Positions 28,327-38,005 of a stretch of 64,000 nt of DNA are shown piece after piece. Made by a program: the position numbers and the translations under genes. The notes under the pieces were generated by a model. The model did no database searches and was not told the DNA's origin. It worked only from the letters and a program-made list of their open reading frames with translations. The DNA comes from Rhizobium aethiopicum (GTDB lineage Bacteria > Pseudomonadota > Alphaproteobacteria > Rhizobiales > Rhizobiaceae), in contig NZ_JACIFV010000005.1 in assembly GCF_014197535.1 (NCBI RefSeq), positions 1-64,000 of the forward strand, given 5' to 3'. Each line of letters opens with the position of its first letter. Positions within the stretch are counted from its first letter, which is position 1.

Positions 28327-29400
28327 TTACAGCCGATCGGCCTTTCCTGAAATTGCTTTAGCCCCAACCTTCGATTCCTTGAGGCGCCGCTCACGGCATG
28401 CGACGATAGCCCGGTCAATGATAAGGCTCGCGGCGAGATGATCCTCAAAGACCATATCGACCTCGATGATCTGAGCCTTCTGCGCCAGTTGCTCCGCCTT
28501 GCCGTGATGGCCGGAGAGGCGAACGAAATCCTTTGACGTGGTGACGATCAGAAGGTCCTGGCGCTCGGCGGTCGTCAGGATATCGTCGATCTCCTCCTCG
28601 GTCAGGTGCTCGTGGTCGCCGAAGGTCTTGGCGACCGCGATTTCGGCGCCGCGCGATTCGACGGTGCGGAAGAATTTGGCGGGATCGGCGATACCGGCGA
28701 AGGCGAGCACCTTGATGCCGGCAAGCCTGTTGTCACCGCGCACCTTCAGCGAGGCGGTGAAATAGGGCTTTGCCGCGCGTGCCGCCATGCGGACGATGCC
28801 GTCGGCGGCATTGCCGCCGCCGACCTTCAGCAGCGCCGTCGCCGAACGCAGCTGCTGGCGGATCGGCGCGCGAACCGGGCCGGCCGGCACGATATGGCCG
28901 TTGCCAAGGCCGCGCGTCGCGTCGATGACGAGCAGCGCATAGTCGATCGCCAGCCGGGCGCTCTGAAACCCATCATCCATGATGATGAGATCGGCGCCTT
29001 CCGCCACCAGGCGCCGAGCACCATCGACGCGCCGGCGGGAAATCACCGTCAGCGCCTCTTGGGCGAGCAAAAGCGGTTCATCGCCGACGGCGACCGCCCG
29101 GTGATGATGGGGATCGACCACCGTCGTCACGTCGAGCGAGCCGCCGTAACCTCGGCTGAGAAAGCCGGGCTTCAGGCCTTTCGCCTTGGCGGCGCGGGCA
29201 AGCGTCAGCGCCGTCGGCGTCTTGCCGGCGCCGCCGACGGTGAAATTGCCGACACAGATGACGGGAACGGAAACCGAGGCGCGGCGCGCATGGGCCATGC
29301 GATGGCCGGCGATACGGCCGTAAAGAAAGGACAGCGGCGCCAGCAGCCAGGCCCGCCAATCGGCTTTCCTCCACCAGAACGGCGGCGCTTCTGAAATCAT
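28327..29400 (-). CDS. lpxK: Tetraacyldisaccharide 4'-kinase
   Basis: LpxK phosphorylates the 4' position of the lipid A precursor at the inner membrane. The 357-residue protein starts with a hydrophobic helix region, then [21 protein letters not shown] (Walker A), FLSRGYGG, and the DDGFQ motif at [15 protein letters not shown], all diagnostic. Rhizobial lipid A usually loses the 4' phosphate later, but LpxK is still needed for Kdo addition. It is the last gene of the minus-strand run with waaA, cysQ and pmbA. Confidence 0.95.
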   Translation of the reverse strand: MISEAPPFWWRKADWRAWLLAPLSFLYGRIAGHRMAHARRASVSVPVICVGNFTVGGAGKTPTALTLARAAKAKGLKPGFLSRGYGGSLDVTTVVDPHHHRAVAVGDEPLLLAQEALTVISRRRVDGARRLVAEGADLIIMDDGFQSARLAIDYALLVIDATRGLGNGHIVPAGPVRAPIRQQLRSATALLKVGGGNAADGIVRMAARAAKPYFTASLKVRGDNRLAGIKVLAFAGIADPAKFFRTVESRGAEIAVAKTFGDHEHLTEEEIDDILTTAERQDLLIVTTSKDFVRLSGHHGKAEQLAQKAQIIEVDMVFEDHLAASLIIDRAIVACRERRLKESKVGAKAISGKADRL

Positions 29401-29489
29401 TTTGCCGTCCCGCTCCCCGCCGGCCAGAGAATTTCGTTTCCCGGCCGGATTGAGAGGTTAAAATCGATGAAAATGCAAGCCTTTACCGA

Positions 29490-30212
29490 TCAGGCCGGCT
29501 GCAGATCGGGCAGCAGCGTCTCAAGGGCGGTGATATTATCGAGCACATGATCGGCGGCCGCGGCAAGTGAATCGCGCGAGCCGGTTCCCGTCAACACGGC
29601 GATCCTCAGTCCCGTGCCGGCATTCAGGCCCATGTGCAGATCGTGATTGTTGTCGCCGACGATCGCGACCTCTTCAGGCAAAAGCCCGGTCGCAGCGCAG
29701 AAGCCGAGCACCATGCCCGGCTCCGGCTTGACGCCGAAGCCGCTGTCGTAGCCGGCGATATAATCGACGTAGCGGGCGAAACCAAAGCGCTCCGCCGTCT
29801 GGCGGATGGAGCGCTCATTGTCGCTGGAGGCGACACCGAGCTTGAAACCGCGCCGATGCAGCCTTGCGAAAAAGCCGGCAAGGTCGGTCACCGGCACGGA
29901 AAATTCAGCGGCGCCGGAAAAGAGGTCGTCGAGACGGATCGTCAATTCGTCGATGTCGACCATCGACCCGGCGGCGACGAGTCCCTCGGCGATCTGCCTT
30001 GTATTGCCGGCGGCGAGCAGGCTGTCGGGGACGATATGGCCGCTCACCGGATCCATGCCGCAGGCGGACAGCAGCCGGTCGGCCAAAAGCGGATCGCCCT
30101 CAGCGGCGATGCGGGCAAGCTCGCGATTGACCGGCAGCCAGCTCTCATCATAGTCGAGCAGAGTGCCGTCCTTGTCGAAGAGGATGCCTTTAATATGCGC
30201 CGGGCCCGACAT
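29490..30212 (-). CDS. HAD-family phosphatase (phosphoglycolate phosphatase-like)
   Basis: The 240-residue protein has all HAD motifs: the nucleophile DKDGTLLDYDESW near the N-terminus, GVASSDNERSI (motif II), the Lys in GFGVKPEPGM, and VAIVGDNNHDLHMG (motif IV), with an alpha-helical cap in between. It removes phosphate from a small molecule that cannot be identified from sequence. It sits ten bases after waaA and before lpxK, so a link to lipid A or Kdo metabolism is possible but not shown. Confidence 0.85.
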   Translation of the reverse strand: MSGPAHIKGILFDKDGTLLDYDESWLPVNRELARIAAEGDPLLADRLLSACGMDPVSGHIVPDSLLAAGNTRQIAEGLVAAGSMVDIDELTIRLDDLFSGAAEFSVPVTDLAGFFARLHRRGFKLGVASSDNERSIRQTAERFGFARYVDYIAGYDSGFGVKPEPGMVLGFCAATGLLPEEVAIVGDNNHDLHMGLNAGTGLRIAVLTGTGSRDSLAAAADHVLDNITALETLLPDLQPA

Positions 30213-30221
30213 CGCGTCTCC

Positions 30222-31541
30222 TCAGACCTGGGCCGCGGCCCTGGGCAACAAACGCGCCTTGACCGTCAGCGGATTGATATAGGGTTCAAGCCCCTTCACC
30301 GTCGCCGACAGTGCGCCGCGCATTTCGTGCACGGTGGCGACGCCGGCCTCGATCATGTTCCGGCGGGCTTCATCGTTGGTCAGCAGGTAATGCACGCCCT
30401 TGGCCAGCATTTCGGTATCGCGCACCATGCGGGCGCTGCCGCTGCGGGCGAGCTTCTGATAGGCTTCGCGAAAATTCTGCACATTGCCGCCGGAGAGGAT
30501 GGCGCATCCGAGCATGGCAGGCTCCAGCGGGTTTTGACCGCCCTCGGCAAAGAGCGAGCGGCCGACGAAAGCGATTTCGGTCAGACGGAGATAAAGCCCC
30601 ATTTCGCCGATCGTATCGCCGAGGAAGATATCGACATCGGCGGAGAGGACATCGTCGCGGGTGCGGCGGGCGACTTTCAGCCCCTGCTTGACGAGCGCCG
30701 CTTCGATCTCGTCGCTGCGCTCGGGATGGCGGGGCACGATGATCGTCAATTGACGATCGCGCTCCTTCAGGGCGCGATGGACGATGCCGGCGGCATTCTC
30801 CTCGCCGTCGAAGGTGGAGATCGCCGCCCAGGTTTTGCGATCGCCGATCTGCTTCTTGTAGCGGGCGAAGACAGCGCTGTCATAAGGCGGCGCGTCGGTA
30901 TCGACCTTCAGATTGCCCGAGGTGATGACGGGAACGGCACCGAGATCGCGGAACCGCTCGGCATCGACATCGGATTGGGCGATGACGAGAGCGAGGTTCT
31001 CGAACAAGGCCTCCGCAATCGACGGGCGGCGGCGCCAGCGGGCAAAGGAGCGGTCCGACATGCGGGCATTGACCAGGATCTGCGGGATGCGGCGACGGCC
31101 GAGCTCCAGCACGGTGGCCGGCCAGATCTCGGATTCGGCGATGATGGCGCAATCGGGCTGCCAATAATCGAGGAAACGGCTGACGGCGGGCTTCAGATCC
31201 AACGGCACATATTGATGGATCGCCTCCTGGCCGAGGCGCTCGGCGGCAAGCCTGGCGGAGGTGATGGTGCCGGTGGTCAGAACGACGTGAATATCACGGC
31301 GGCGGAGTTCGCGGATCAGCGGAATGACGGCATTGGTTTCGCCAACACTTGCGGCATGGAACCAGACGAGCGGGCCCTGTGGCCGATTGGCGCTCGGATA
31401 GCCGAAGCGTTCCAGGCGGCGCGCCCGGTCTTCCTTGCCCTTGGCCGTGCGGTAGGTCAGATAGAGGCCGACGACCGGAGAAGCCACGGTTCCCGCCAGA
31501 CGGTATGTGCTCAGACCGAGCCGCGCCATCCGGGAGCTCAT
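30222..31541 (-). CDS. waaA: 3-deoxy-D-manno-octulosonic acid transferase (Kdo transferase)
   Basis: WaaA (KdtA) adds Kdo residues to the lipid A precursor at the inner membrane. The 439-residue protein has an N-terminal membrane helix, then the family motifs VWFHAASVGETNAVIPL, AIIAESEIWPATVLELG, LVNARMSDRSF and TSGNLKVD, and a GT-B C-terminal half with GRSLFAEGGQNPLEPAMLG. Length is normal. It lies in the pmbA-cysQ-DUF4170-waaA-HAD-lpxK run. Confidence 0.95.
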   Translation of the reverse strand: MSSRMARLGLSTYRLAGTVASPVVGLYLTYRTAKGKEDRARRLERFGYPSANRPQGPLVWFHAASVGETNAVIPLIRELRRRDIHVVLTTGTITSARLAAERLGQEAIHQYVPLDLKPAVSRFLDYWQPDCAIIAESEIWPATVLELGRRRIPQILVNARMSDRSFARWRRRPSIAEALFENLALVIAQSDVDAERFRDLGAVPVITSGNLKVDTDAPPYDSAVFARYKKQIGDRKTWAAISTFDGEENAAGIVHRALKERDRQLTIIVPRHPERSDEIEAALVKQGLKVARRTRDDVLSADVDIFLGDTIGEMGLYLRLTEIAFVGRSLFAEGGQNPLEPAMLGCAILSGGNVQNFREAYQKLARSGSARMVRDTEMLAKGVHYLLTNDEARRNMIEAGVATVHEMRGALSATVKGLEPYINPLTVKARLLPRAAAQV

Positions 31542-31700
31542 CGCGCCAGCCTCCGACCCAAGACGATCGACATCAAACCCATTCCCTTATTATCGTTGCG
31601 GCCGGAATGGCCGATCAATTTGTTCAGAATGCGTCAAACGATCCGGATCGACGGGCGCCCGATGCACGAAGGCCCGTTCGGCTGGCGGCGGCTGCCGAGG

Positions 31701-31949
31701 TCAGTTGCCCCCAGCCTTTTGTTGCGGATCGAGCAGACGGTGCATGTGGACGATAAAATAGCGCATATGCGCATTGTCGACCGTCTGCTGCGCCTTCGCC
31801 TTCCAGGCCGTCAGCGCCGAGGCATAGTCGGGAAAAATGCCGACGATATCGAGACCGTTCAGATCACGGAACTGGACATCCTCGAGGCTTTCCAGTTCGC
31901 CGCCAAAAACGAGGTGCAAAAGCTGCTTCTTGTCACCGGAGTCAGTCAT
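31701..31949 (-). CDS. DUF4170 family protein
   Basis: An 82-residue soluble protein matching DUF4170: LHLVFGGELESLEDVQFRDL, IVGIFPDYASALTAWKAKAQ and MRYFIVHMHRLLDP. The family is small, restricted to alphaproteobacteria, and usually encoded beside waaA and cysQ as here. Function is unknown. Confidence 0.85.
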   Translation of the reverse strand: MTDSGDKKQLLHLVFGGELESLEDVQFRDLNGLDIVGIFPDYASALTAWKAKAQQTVDNAHMRYFIVHMHRLLDPQQKAGGN

Positions 31950-32011
31950 TTTCTTGTTCTCTTTCTGCCGAGTTCCTCCGCCACCTCATCTGCGGGATTT
32001 TGACGGAAACG

Positions 32012-32821
32012 TCAACCGTCTCCTCGCCCGGCAAAAGCCGTTAGAAACTCATCGATCCGGGCCGTCGGCGCCGCACAGAGCACCTTATGGGTGACGTCCG
32101 CCCTGTTATAGACGATCGGCTTGCCGTCGAGGTCGACGAGGCCGCCGCCGGCGCAGGCCAGAACGAGATCGGCGGCAGCAAGGTCCCAGTCATGCGAATT
32201 GCCCTTGACGAAGGTGCCTTCGAGACGGCCGTCCGCCACCATGGCAATGCGATAGGCAAGCGAGGGGACATATTTCTCGCGTCTCACGCGGTCACGGAAC
32301 GCCGGCTGAAAGGTCTTCAACAGGTCCTCGCCGATCGCAAGCCGGCTCATTTCGTCCGGCCCGGCGGCGGAAACGGTGAGGGGCACACCATTCTTCAGCG
32401 CCACGCCGCCATCGACGGCCTCGTAGAATTCTTCGAGCGCCGGTGCATAGAGCACGCCGGCGACGGGGCGGCCGCGATGCACGACCGCGACGCTGACGCA
32501 CCAGACCTGCTGCCCGCCGAGGAAGGCGCGGGTGCCGTCGATCGGATCGACGATGAACAGCGTCTCGCGCGAGAGGCGGCCTTCATCATCCTCGGTTTCC
32601 TCCGACAGCCAGCCATATTCCGGCCGCGCCTTGCGCAGGATCGTTTCAAGCGTCTTGTTGGCGGCGAAATCGGCGGCGCTGACCGGAGAGCGGTCCCCGT
32701 TCTTCCACCAGACCTCGGGAGACTGGTTGAAGAAGCCGTAAGCGACCGCGCCGGCCTCCTTCGCAGCATCGGCGATCAAGGCGAGATCGCTCTGCCAGCG
32801 GAGCTTTTCCCTATCGCTCAT
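32012..32821 (-). CDS. cysQ: 3'(2'),5'-bisphosphate nucleotidase / inositol monophosphatase family
   Basis: The 269-residue protein has the lithium-sensitive phosphatase motifs: WLSEETEDD with the metal Glu, FIVDPIDGTRAFLGG with three metal-binding Asp residues, and SHDWDLAAADLVLACAGG near the C-terminus. CysQ members hydrolyse PAP from sulfate assimilation; other members act on inositol phosphates. The neighbourhood with waaA and DUF4170 is conserved for alphaproteobacterial cysQ-like genes. Substrate choice is inferred. Confidence 0.85.
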   Translation of the reverse strand: MSDREKLRWQSDLALIADAAKEAGAVAYGFFNQSPEVWWKNGDRSPVSAADFAANKTLETILRKARPEYGWLSEETEDDEGRLSRETLFIVDPIDGTRAFLGGQQVWCVSVAVVHRGRPVAGVLYAPALEEFYEAVDGGVALKNGVPLTVSAAGPDEMSRLAIGEDLLKTFQPAFRDRVRREKYVPSLAYRIAMVADGRLEGTFVKGNSHDWDLAAADLVLACAGGGLVDLDGKPIVYNRADVTHKVLCAAPTARIDEFLTAFAGRGDG

Positions 32822-32863
32822 CCGTCAATCCATTTTCTGCCGCCCGTTTCCTCTGGCCGTTTC

Positions 32864-34210
32864 TCATTGGCCGGCGAGCGTCATGCCTTCGATCGCGAAG
32901 GTCGGAGCCGCGACGCCGAACTTGCGGTCGATGTCGTTTGCCGGCGTCAGGCGCATGAACATGTCCTTGAGATTCGAGGCGATCGTCACCTCGGACACCG
33001 GGAAAGTGAGTTCGCCGTTCTCGATCCAGAAGCCGGTGGCGCCGCGGCTATATTCGCCGGTGATCATGTTGACGCCGTGGCCGATCAATTCGGTGACGTA
33101 AAAACCGTTGCCGATGCTGTGGATCAGCTCCTCCGGCGAGATCTCGCCCGGCTCCAGGGCAAGATTGGTGGAAGACGGCGTGACGGCGCTGCCGCCACGC
33201 ACGCCGCGGCCATTGGTCTCGAGGCCGAGTTCGCGGGCCGTCGAGGTCGAGAGGAACCAGTGCTTCAGGACACCGTCTTCGATCATGACAAGCCGCTCGC
33301 CGGACACGCCCTCACCATCGAAGGGACGCGAGGAAGGCCCGCGCACGATCAGCGGATCGTCGGTGATCGACAGGCCCGACTTCAGCACCTGCTGACCCAT
33401 CCTGTCACGCAGGAAGCTGGTCTTTCGGGCGACGGCGGCACCGTTGATCGCCCCGGCGATATGGCCGACAAAACCGCGGGCGACGCGCGGATCGAAGACG
33501 ACGGTGACGTTCTTGCCGGTCGGCACCTGGCGCGGATTGACGCGCTTGACCACCCGCTCGCCGGCGCGGCGGCCGATTTCGGCGGGATCGTCGAGCTCGG
33601 CGTAATAAAGCCGGCTGTCGAAATCATAGTCGCGCTCCATGCCGGTGCCTTCGCCTGCGATGACGCTGACGGAGTTGCCGAAACGGGAGGCCATGTAGCT
33701 GCCTTCGAAACCGTGCGACGTGGCGAGAACGAGGCCGCCCATGCCGGCCGACGCGCCGGCGCCGGAGGAATTGGTGACGCCCTTAACCGCTAGGGCGGCC
33801 GTTTCGGCGGCAAGAGCCGCCTCGCGCAGCATCTCGGAGGAAACCTCCGTGGTATCGAGCAATTGCAGGTCGGGATAGGACTTGGCAAGGTTCACCTCGT
33901 CCGCCAGGCACGCGTACGGGTCTTCCGGGGAAACCTTGGCCATGGCGACGGCACGTTCGGCCAGCGCCTGGAGATCGAAGCCCGGATTGGCCGAAACGCT
34001 GGCGACGCGTTTGCCGATGAAGACGCGCAGCGAAAAATCATCGCTTTCCGACGATTCCGTTCCCTCGACCTTGCCAAGCCGGACGCTGACCGATTGCGAG
34101 CGAGAGCGGACGACGACGGCGTCGGCAGCGTCGGCTCCTGCCTTCCTTGCCAGATCGATCAATTGACTTGCGCGGGAAAGAAGTGTCGAGGAATCGATTT
34201 CAGAAGACAT
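32864..34210 (-). CDS. pmbA: TldD/PmbA-family protein (PmbA type)
   Basis: In E. coli, PmbA (TldE) forms a complex with TldD that matures microcin B17 and degrades unfolded peptides. The 448-residue protein matches PmbA length and shows KAGADAADAVVVRSRSQSVSVR, a glycine-rich core VTNSSGAGASAGMGGLVLA and a C-terminal domain with YSRGATGFWIENGEL. It lacks the HExxxH motif of TldD, as PmbA proteins do, so it needs a TldD partner encoded elsewhere. It opens the minus-strand run towards lpxK. Confidence 0.9.
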   Translation of the reverse strand: MSSEIDSSTLLSRASQLIDLARKAGADAADAVVVRSRSQSVSVRLGKVEGTESSESDDFSLRVFIGKRVASVSANPGFDLQALAERAVAMAKVSPEDPYACLADEVNLAKSYPDLQLLDTTEVSSEMLREAALAAETAALAVKGVTNSSGAGASAGMGGLVLATSHGFEGSYMASRFGNSVSVIAGEGTGMERDYDFDSRLYYAELDDPAEIGRRAGERVVKRVNPRQVPTGKNVTVVFDPRVARGFVGHIAGAINGAAVARKTSFLRDRMGQQVLKSGLSITDDPLIVRGPSSRPFDGEGVSGERLVMIEDGVLKHWFLSTSTARELGLETNGRGVRGGSAVTPSSTNLALEPGEISPEELIHSIGNGFYVTELIGHGVNMITGEYSRGATGFWIENGELTFPVSEVTIASNLKDMFMRLTPANDIDRKFGVAAPTFAIEGMTLAGQ

Positions 34211-34329
34211 GATTTGGCCTTTCCTTCGGCTTCCATTTATTGTGCACTCTCCCTGGCATCAAGGCCGCCGCCGCCGATTCTTTGTTAGGGCTGCCCGGAT
34301 GTTTCCCGCCGTCGAGAGAAATTGCCAGC

Positions 34330-36144
34330 ATGTCAGCGCCCAACGACCTTTTTTCTGAAACGGTCCTGCTGCTCGGCGGCGCGGTGGTCGCCGCTCCGAT
34401 CTTCAAGAAGCTCGGGCTCGGCACGGTGCTCGGTTACCTCGCCGCCGGCATCGTCATCGGCCCGGTCTTCCACGGCATCACCGATGGCGAACAGATCCTT
34501 GCCGTCGCCGAGCTCGGCGTCGTCTTCCTGCTCTTCATCATCGGGCTGGAGCTGAAGCCAAGCCGGCTCTGGCAGATGCGCCGCGACATCTTCGGCCTCG
34601 GCACGGCGCAGGTGGTGGTGACAGGGCTGGCGCTGACGGCGCTCGCCTGGTTTTCCGAAGTTCTCGATTGGCGCGGCAGCATCGTCGCCGGCTTCGGCCT
34701 GGCGCTGTCCTCGACCGCCTTCGCCATGCAGATCCTCGAAGGCGACGGCGATGTCAATACGAGATACGGGCAGCGTTCCTTCTCGATGCTGCTGTTCCAG
34801 GACTTGGCGATCGTGCCGCTCTTGGCGCTGATCACCGTTCTTGACGGCAGCGGCAAGGGCAGCAATATGCCGCTCACCGATTTTGCCGTGGCCGTCGGCG
34901 CCGTGGCGGCGATGATCGTCATGGGGCGCTATCTGCTGACGCCGCTCTTCCAGATCATCGCCCGCACCGGCGCGCGCGAGGCGATGATCGCGGCGGCGCT
35001 CTTCGTCGTGATGGGATCGGCAAGCCTGATGCAGCTTGCCGGACTGTCGATGGCGATGGGCGCCTTCCTGTCCGGGGTGATGCTGGCCGAATCCTCCTAC
35101 CGGCATGAGCTGGAGGCCGATATCGAGCCTTTCCGCGGCGTGCTGCTCGCCATCTTCTTCATCGCCGTCGGCCTGTCGCTGCAGCTCGGCGTCCTCATCG
35201 ACAACGCGCTTTTCGTCATCGTCATCGTGCCGATCGTCATGGCCGTCAAGGCGATCATTATCTACGGGCTCTGCCGGATGTCAGGATCGCCGCACAATGA
35301 CGCGATCCGCATCGCCTTCCTGTTGCCGCAGGGCGGCGAATTCGGCTTCGTACTCTTTACCACCGCGGGCGCCGTCGGATTGATGTCGACGAGCACCGCA
35401 TCGCTGCTGGTGGCGATCGTCACGCTGTCCATGGCGCTGACGCCGATCGGCGCGGCGCTGTCGAAGCGGCTGCTCAATGGCGATGAACAGGAGGAACTGG
35501 ACGAGGATTTCGAGGGTGCCGGCGCCGACGTGCTGATGGTCGGCTTCTCGCGCTTCGGCCAGATCGCCGCCCAGATCCTGCTTGCCGGCGGGCGCAGCGT
35601 CACCGTCATCGACTTTTCCGCCGACCGCATCCGCCAGGCCTCCTCCTTCGGCTTCCGCATCTATTTCGGCGACGGCACCCGCAAGGACGTGCTGCGCTCG
35701 GCCGGCATTGACCGGACGAAGATCGTGCTCGTCTGCACGCAGAAGAAGGAGATCACCGACAAGGTGGTCGAACTGGTGCAGGCCGACTATCCGCACACGC
35801 GCCTCTACGTACGCTCCTATGACCGCATCCATTCGATCGAACTGCGCAACAAGGGGATTGATTACGAGCTGCGCGAAACGCTGGAATCGGGCCTGCTGTT
35901 CGGACGGCGGACGCTGGAGGCGCTCGGCGTCTCGGAGGTCGATGCCTATGAAATCGGCGAGGATATCCGCAAGCGCGACGAGGCGCGGCTGGTGCTGCAG
36001 GTTTCCGAGGGGCTGCAGGCGGGGCGCGACATGCTGTTTTCCCATCCGGTGCGTCCCGAACCGCTAGTCAAGCCGAAGCGTGCCGCCGATCCTTTCGAGG
36101 ATGATCCGCTGGCGGGAATCGCCGATGCGACGGCGGACGCATAA
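34330..36144 (+). CDS. CPA2-family monovalent cation:proton antiporter (KefB/KefC-like)
   Basis: The 604-residue protein has about twelve membrane helices (to about residue 385) with GTVLGYLAAGIVIGP and the QDLAIVPLLAL motif of CPA2 transporters, followed by a TrkA-N/RCK domain (about 400-520) with VLMVGFSRFGQIAAQILLAGG and FGDGTRKDVLRSAGI. Kef systems export K+ for protons under electrophile stress and bind glutathione adducts in the RCK domain. The frame is open from a GTG at 34240; the ATG at 34330 matches usual family starts. It is divergent from pmbA. Confidence 0.92.
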   Translation: MSAPNDLFSETVLLLGGAVVAAPIFKKLGLGTVLGYLAAGIVIGPVFHGITDGEQILAVAELGVVFLLFIIGLELKPSRLWQMRRDIFGLGTAQVVVTGLALTALAWFSEVLDWRGSIVAGFGLALSSTAFAMQILEGDGDVNTRYGQRSFSMLLFQDLAIVPLLALITVLDGSGKGSNMPLTDFAVAVGAVAAMIVMGRYLLTPLFQIIARTGAREAMIAAALFVVMGSASLMQLAGLSMAMGAFLSGVMLAESSYRHELEADIEPFRGVLLAIFFIAVGLSLQLGVLIDNALFVIVIVPIVMAVKAIIIYGLCRMSGSPHNDAIRIAFLLPQGGEFGFVLFTTAGAVGLMSTSTASLLVAIVTLSMALTPIGAALSKRLLNGDEQEELDEDFEGAGADVLMVGFSRFGQIAAQILLAGGRSVTVIDFSADRIRQASSFGFRIYFGDGTRKDVLRSAGIDRTKIVLVCTQKKEITDKVVELVQADYPHTRLYVRSYDRIHSIELRNKGIDYELRETLESGLLFGRRTLEALGVSEVDAYEIGEDIRKRDEARLVLQVSEGLQAGRDMLFSHPVRPEPLVKPKRAADPFEDDPLAGIADATADA

Positions 36145-36266
36145 ATCAGTTTCTGCAAGCGCGACGCTCGAGCGGGTCGCCGAGCGTAAGGGCGCAGAGG
36201 CTACTGCCAGAATCTGTCAGCATGCCTCTCTAAGGTCCTCCTGACCGACACACACAGGAGGCTAAC

Positions 36267-36638
36267 ATGATCGACAGCAACAGCATTCTGCTTTTCGTAA
36301 CCGACGCGCAGAAGAGCGCCAGCTTTTATGCGCGGCTGCTCGGGCAGGATCCCGTGGAGGCCAGCCCGACCTTCGCAATGTTCATTCTGCCTTCGGGCCT
36401 GGCGCTCGGACTGTGGGGCAAGGCGGGCGTCGAGCCGGCGCCGGCTGCTGCGGGCGGCGGCTGCGAGGTCGGTTTCAAGGTCGCGACAGCAGACATGGTC
36501 GATAGGCTCCACGCCGAATGGCAGGGCAAGAGCGCGGCGATCCTCCTGCCGCCGACCGACCTCGATTTCGGCCGTAGCTTTGTTGCTGCCGATCCCGACG
36601 GCCATCGCTTGCGCGTCTACAATGTGGCGGAGGACTGA
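36267..36638 (+). CDS. VOC-superfamily protein (glyoxalase/bleomycin-resistance fold)
   Basis: The 123-residue protein is a single VOC module: [26 protein letters not shown] at the N-terminus and [21 protein letters not shown] at the C-terminus, the typical paired beta-alpha-beta units. Substrate is unknown. AGGAGG lies seven bases before the ATG. The next gene begins three bases after its stop, so the two form a small operon. Confidence 0.85.
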   Translation: MIDSNSILLFVTDAQKSASFYARLLGQDPVEASPTFAMFILPSGLALGLWGKAGVEPAPAAAGGGCEVGFKVATADMVDRLHAEWQGKSAAILLPPTDLDFGRSFVAADPDGHRLRVYNVAED

Positions 36639-36640
36639 AT

Positions 36641-37120
36641 ATGTCCCGCAGCTGGATCGCTGTCGCATCAGCAAACCATGTCCGTATCGGACGCGCATCC
36701 GGGTTCATGCAAGTCTGTCACGGCAAGGCCGCTCCACTCAGGCGCAGCGCGCCAGGCGACCGCGTGATTTACTATTCGCCGACCGAAACCTTTGGCGGCA
36801 AGGATCGCCTGCAGGCGTTCACGGCCATTGGCATGATCGAGGAAACGGCGGCATATCAGGTGGAGGCTCACCCCGGCTTCCGCCCCTGGAGGCGGGATGT
36901 CGCGTGGTGGCGGGCGACGGAAACGCCGATCCGGCCACTGCTCGGTCGCCTGTCGTTCACAAACGATCGGGGCGGCTGGGGCTATCGACTGCGCTTCGGT
37001 CTCTTCGAAATCGACAATGACGATGCCGAACTCGTTGCTGAGGCGATGATGGCCGAACCCCTCATGCACGTCGCCCGGACCTGTGCAGCGGTTCCGGTGC
37101 AAGGGACGTTAGCGCTTTAG
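36641..37120 (+). CDS. EVE domain protein
   Basis: The 159-residue protein has the EVE/PUA-like fold: [14 protein letters not shown] at the start, [35 protein letters not shown], and [22 protein letters not shown] domains bind modified bases in RNA or DNA in other proteins; the role of stand-alone members is unclear. It is coupled to the VOC gene and its last 12 bases overlap the convergent patatin gene. Confidence 0.83.
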   Translation: MSRSWIAVASANHVRIGRASGFMQVCHGKAAPLRRSAPGDRVIYYSPTETFGGKDRLQAFTAIGMIEETAAYQVEAHPGFRPWRRDVAWWRATETPIRPLLGRLSFTNDRGGWGYRLRFGLFEIDNDDAELVAEAMMAEPLMHVARTCAAVPVQGTLAL

Positions 37121-37990
37121 CCGCGCTTCGATTTCGCGGTCGAGAGCGAATTTCAGGTCGTCCTTGACGCCGACCGACATCGCCAGCACTTCGCGAGCCT
37201 TGAGGAAGTCCATGACCCCGGTGCGGCCGACCGTCGGGCGTAGGAAGATGTGCGGCTGGCAAAGCTTTAGCTTCAGCGAGATCGCCGTCTGCATCATCAG
37301 TTGACCGGAACCGAAGATGCTTTCCATGCGGTTCGGGATATGGGTGCCGTCGCCTTCCGGGGCGCCGACGACGTCGATGCCGACGACGATGTCGGCAAGA
37401 TCCATCAGGCATTCATAAGGCACCGGATTGCTGATGCCGCCATCGATCATCACGCGGCCGCGCAGGCGCACCGGCATGAAAACGGCGGGGATGGAGGAAG
37501 AGGCGGCGAGTGCCGGAAACAGCTCGCCCTCTTCGATGATGACCTCGTTCTGGCCGTAATAATCTGTGGTGATCACCTTCATTGGCACCAGCAGATCGCC
37601 AAAGCGGGCGGGCAGTTCGGACGGCAGGAAGGCTTTGAGGATCCGTTCCAGATTGAACTGGCCGATGCGAATGCCTTTAGCCACGGCATCGCGCACCGTT
37701 GTCGGCCTCATCCCCCAGATGCGGGCGACGACGGCCGTCTTGTTGCCGACGGTTGCCAGCGCATGTTCGCGGATTTCGGCGCCGGACATGCCGGCGGCCA
37801 TGCCGGCTCCCATGATGGCGCCGATCGACGAACCCGCAATCGCCACAGGGCGGATGCCGAGTTCGTCGAGGGTTTCGATGATATGGATATGGGACAGGCC
37901 GCGCGCGCCGCCGCCGCCGAAGGCGACAGCGACCGTCGGCAAATCGCTGATCGCAGGCAGTTTCGGGCTGATGATCTCTGCCTGCTGCAC
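37109..37990 (-). CDS. Patatin-like phospholipase (RssA type)
   Basis: The 293-residue protein has the oxyanion hole [10 protein letters not shown], the catalytic serine in [14 protein letters not shown] and the catalytic Asp in [10 protein letters not shown], all intact. There is no signal peptide, so it probably acts on lipids from the cytoplasmic side. It follows rsmD by 15 bases and is the third gene of the rluB-rsmD-patatin run. Confidence 0.9.
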   Translation of the reverse strand: MQQAEIISPKLPAISDLPTVAVAFGGGGARGLSHIHIIETLDELGIRPVAIAGSSIGAIMGAGMAAGMSGAEIREHALATVGNKTAVVARIWGMRPTTVRDAVAKGIRIGQFNLERILKAFLPSELPARFGDLLVPMKVITTDYYGQNEVIIEEGELFPALAASSSIPAVFMPVRLRGRVMIDGGISNPVPYECLMDLADIVVGIDVVGAPEGDGTHIPNRMESIFGSGQLMMQTAISLKLKLCQPHIFLRPTVGRTGVMDFLKAREVLAMSVGVKDDLKFALDREIEARLKR

Positions 37991-38005
37991 GCCCCGCCCC
38001 TGCGC

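Noticed and set aside
29634..32003. A 789-codon plus-strand frame
   Set aside because: It lies antisense to the HAD, waaA and DUF4170 genes, all of which have intact motifs.
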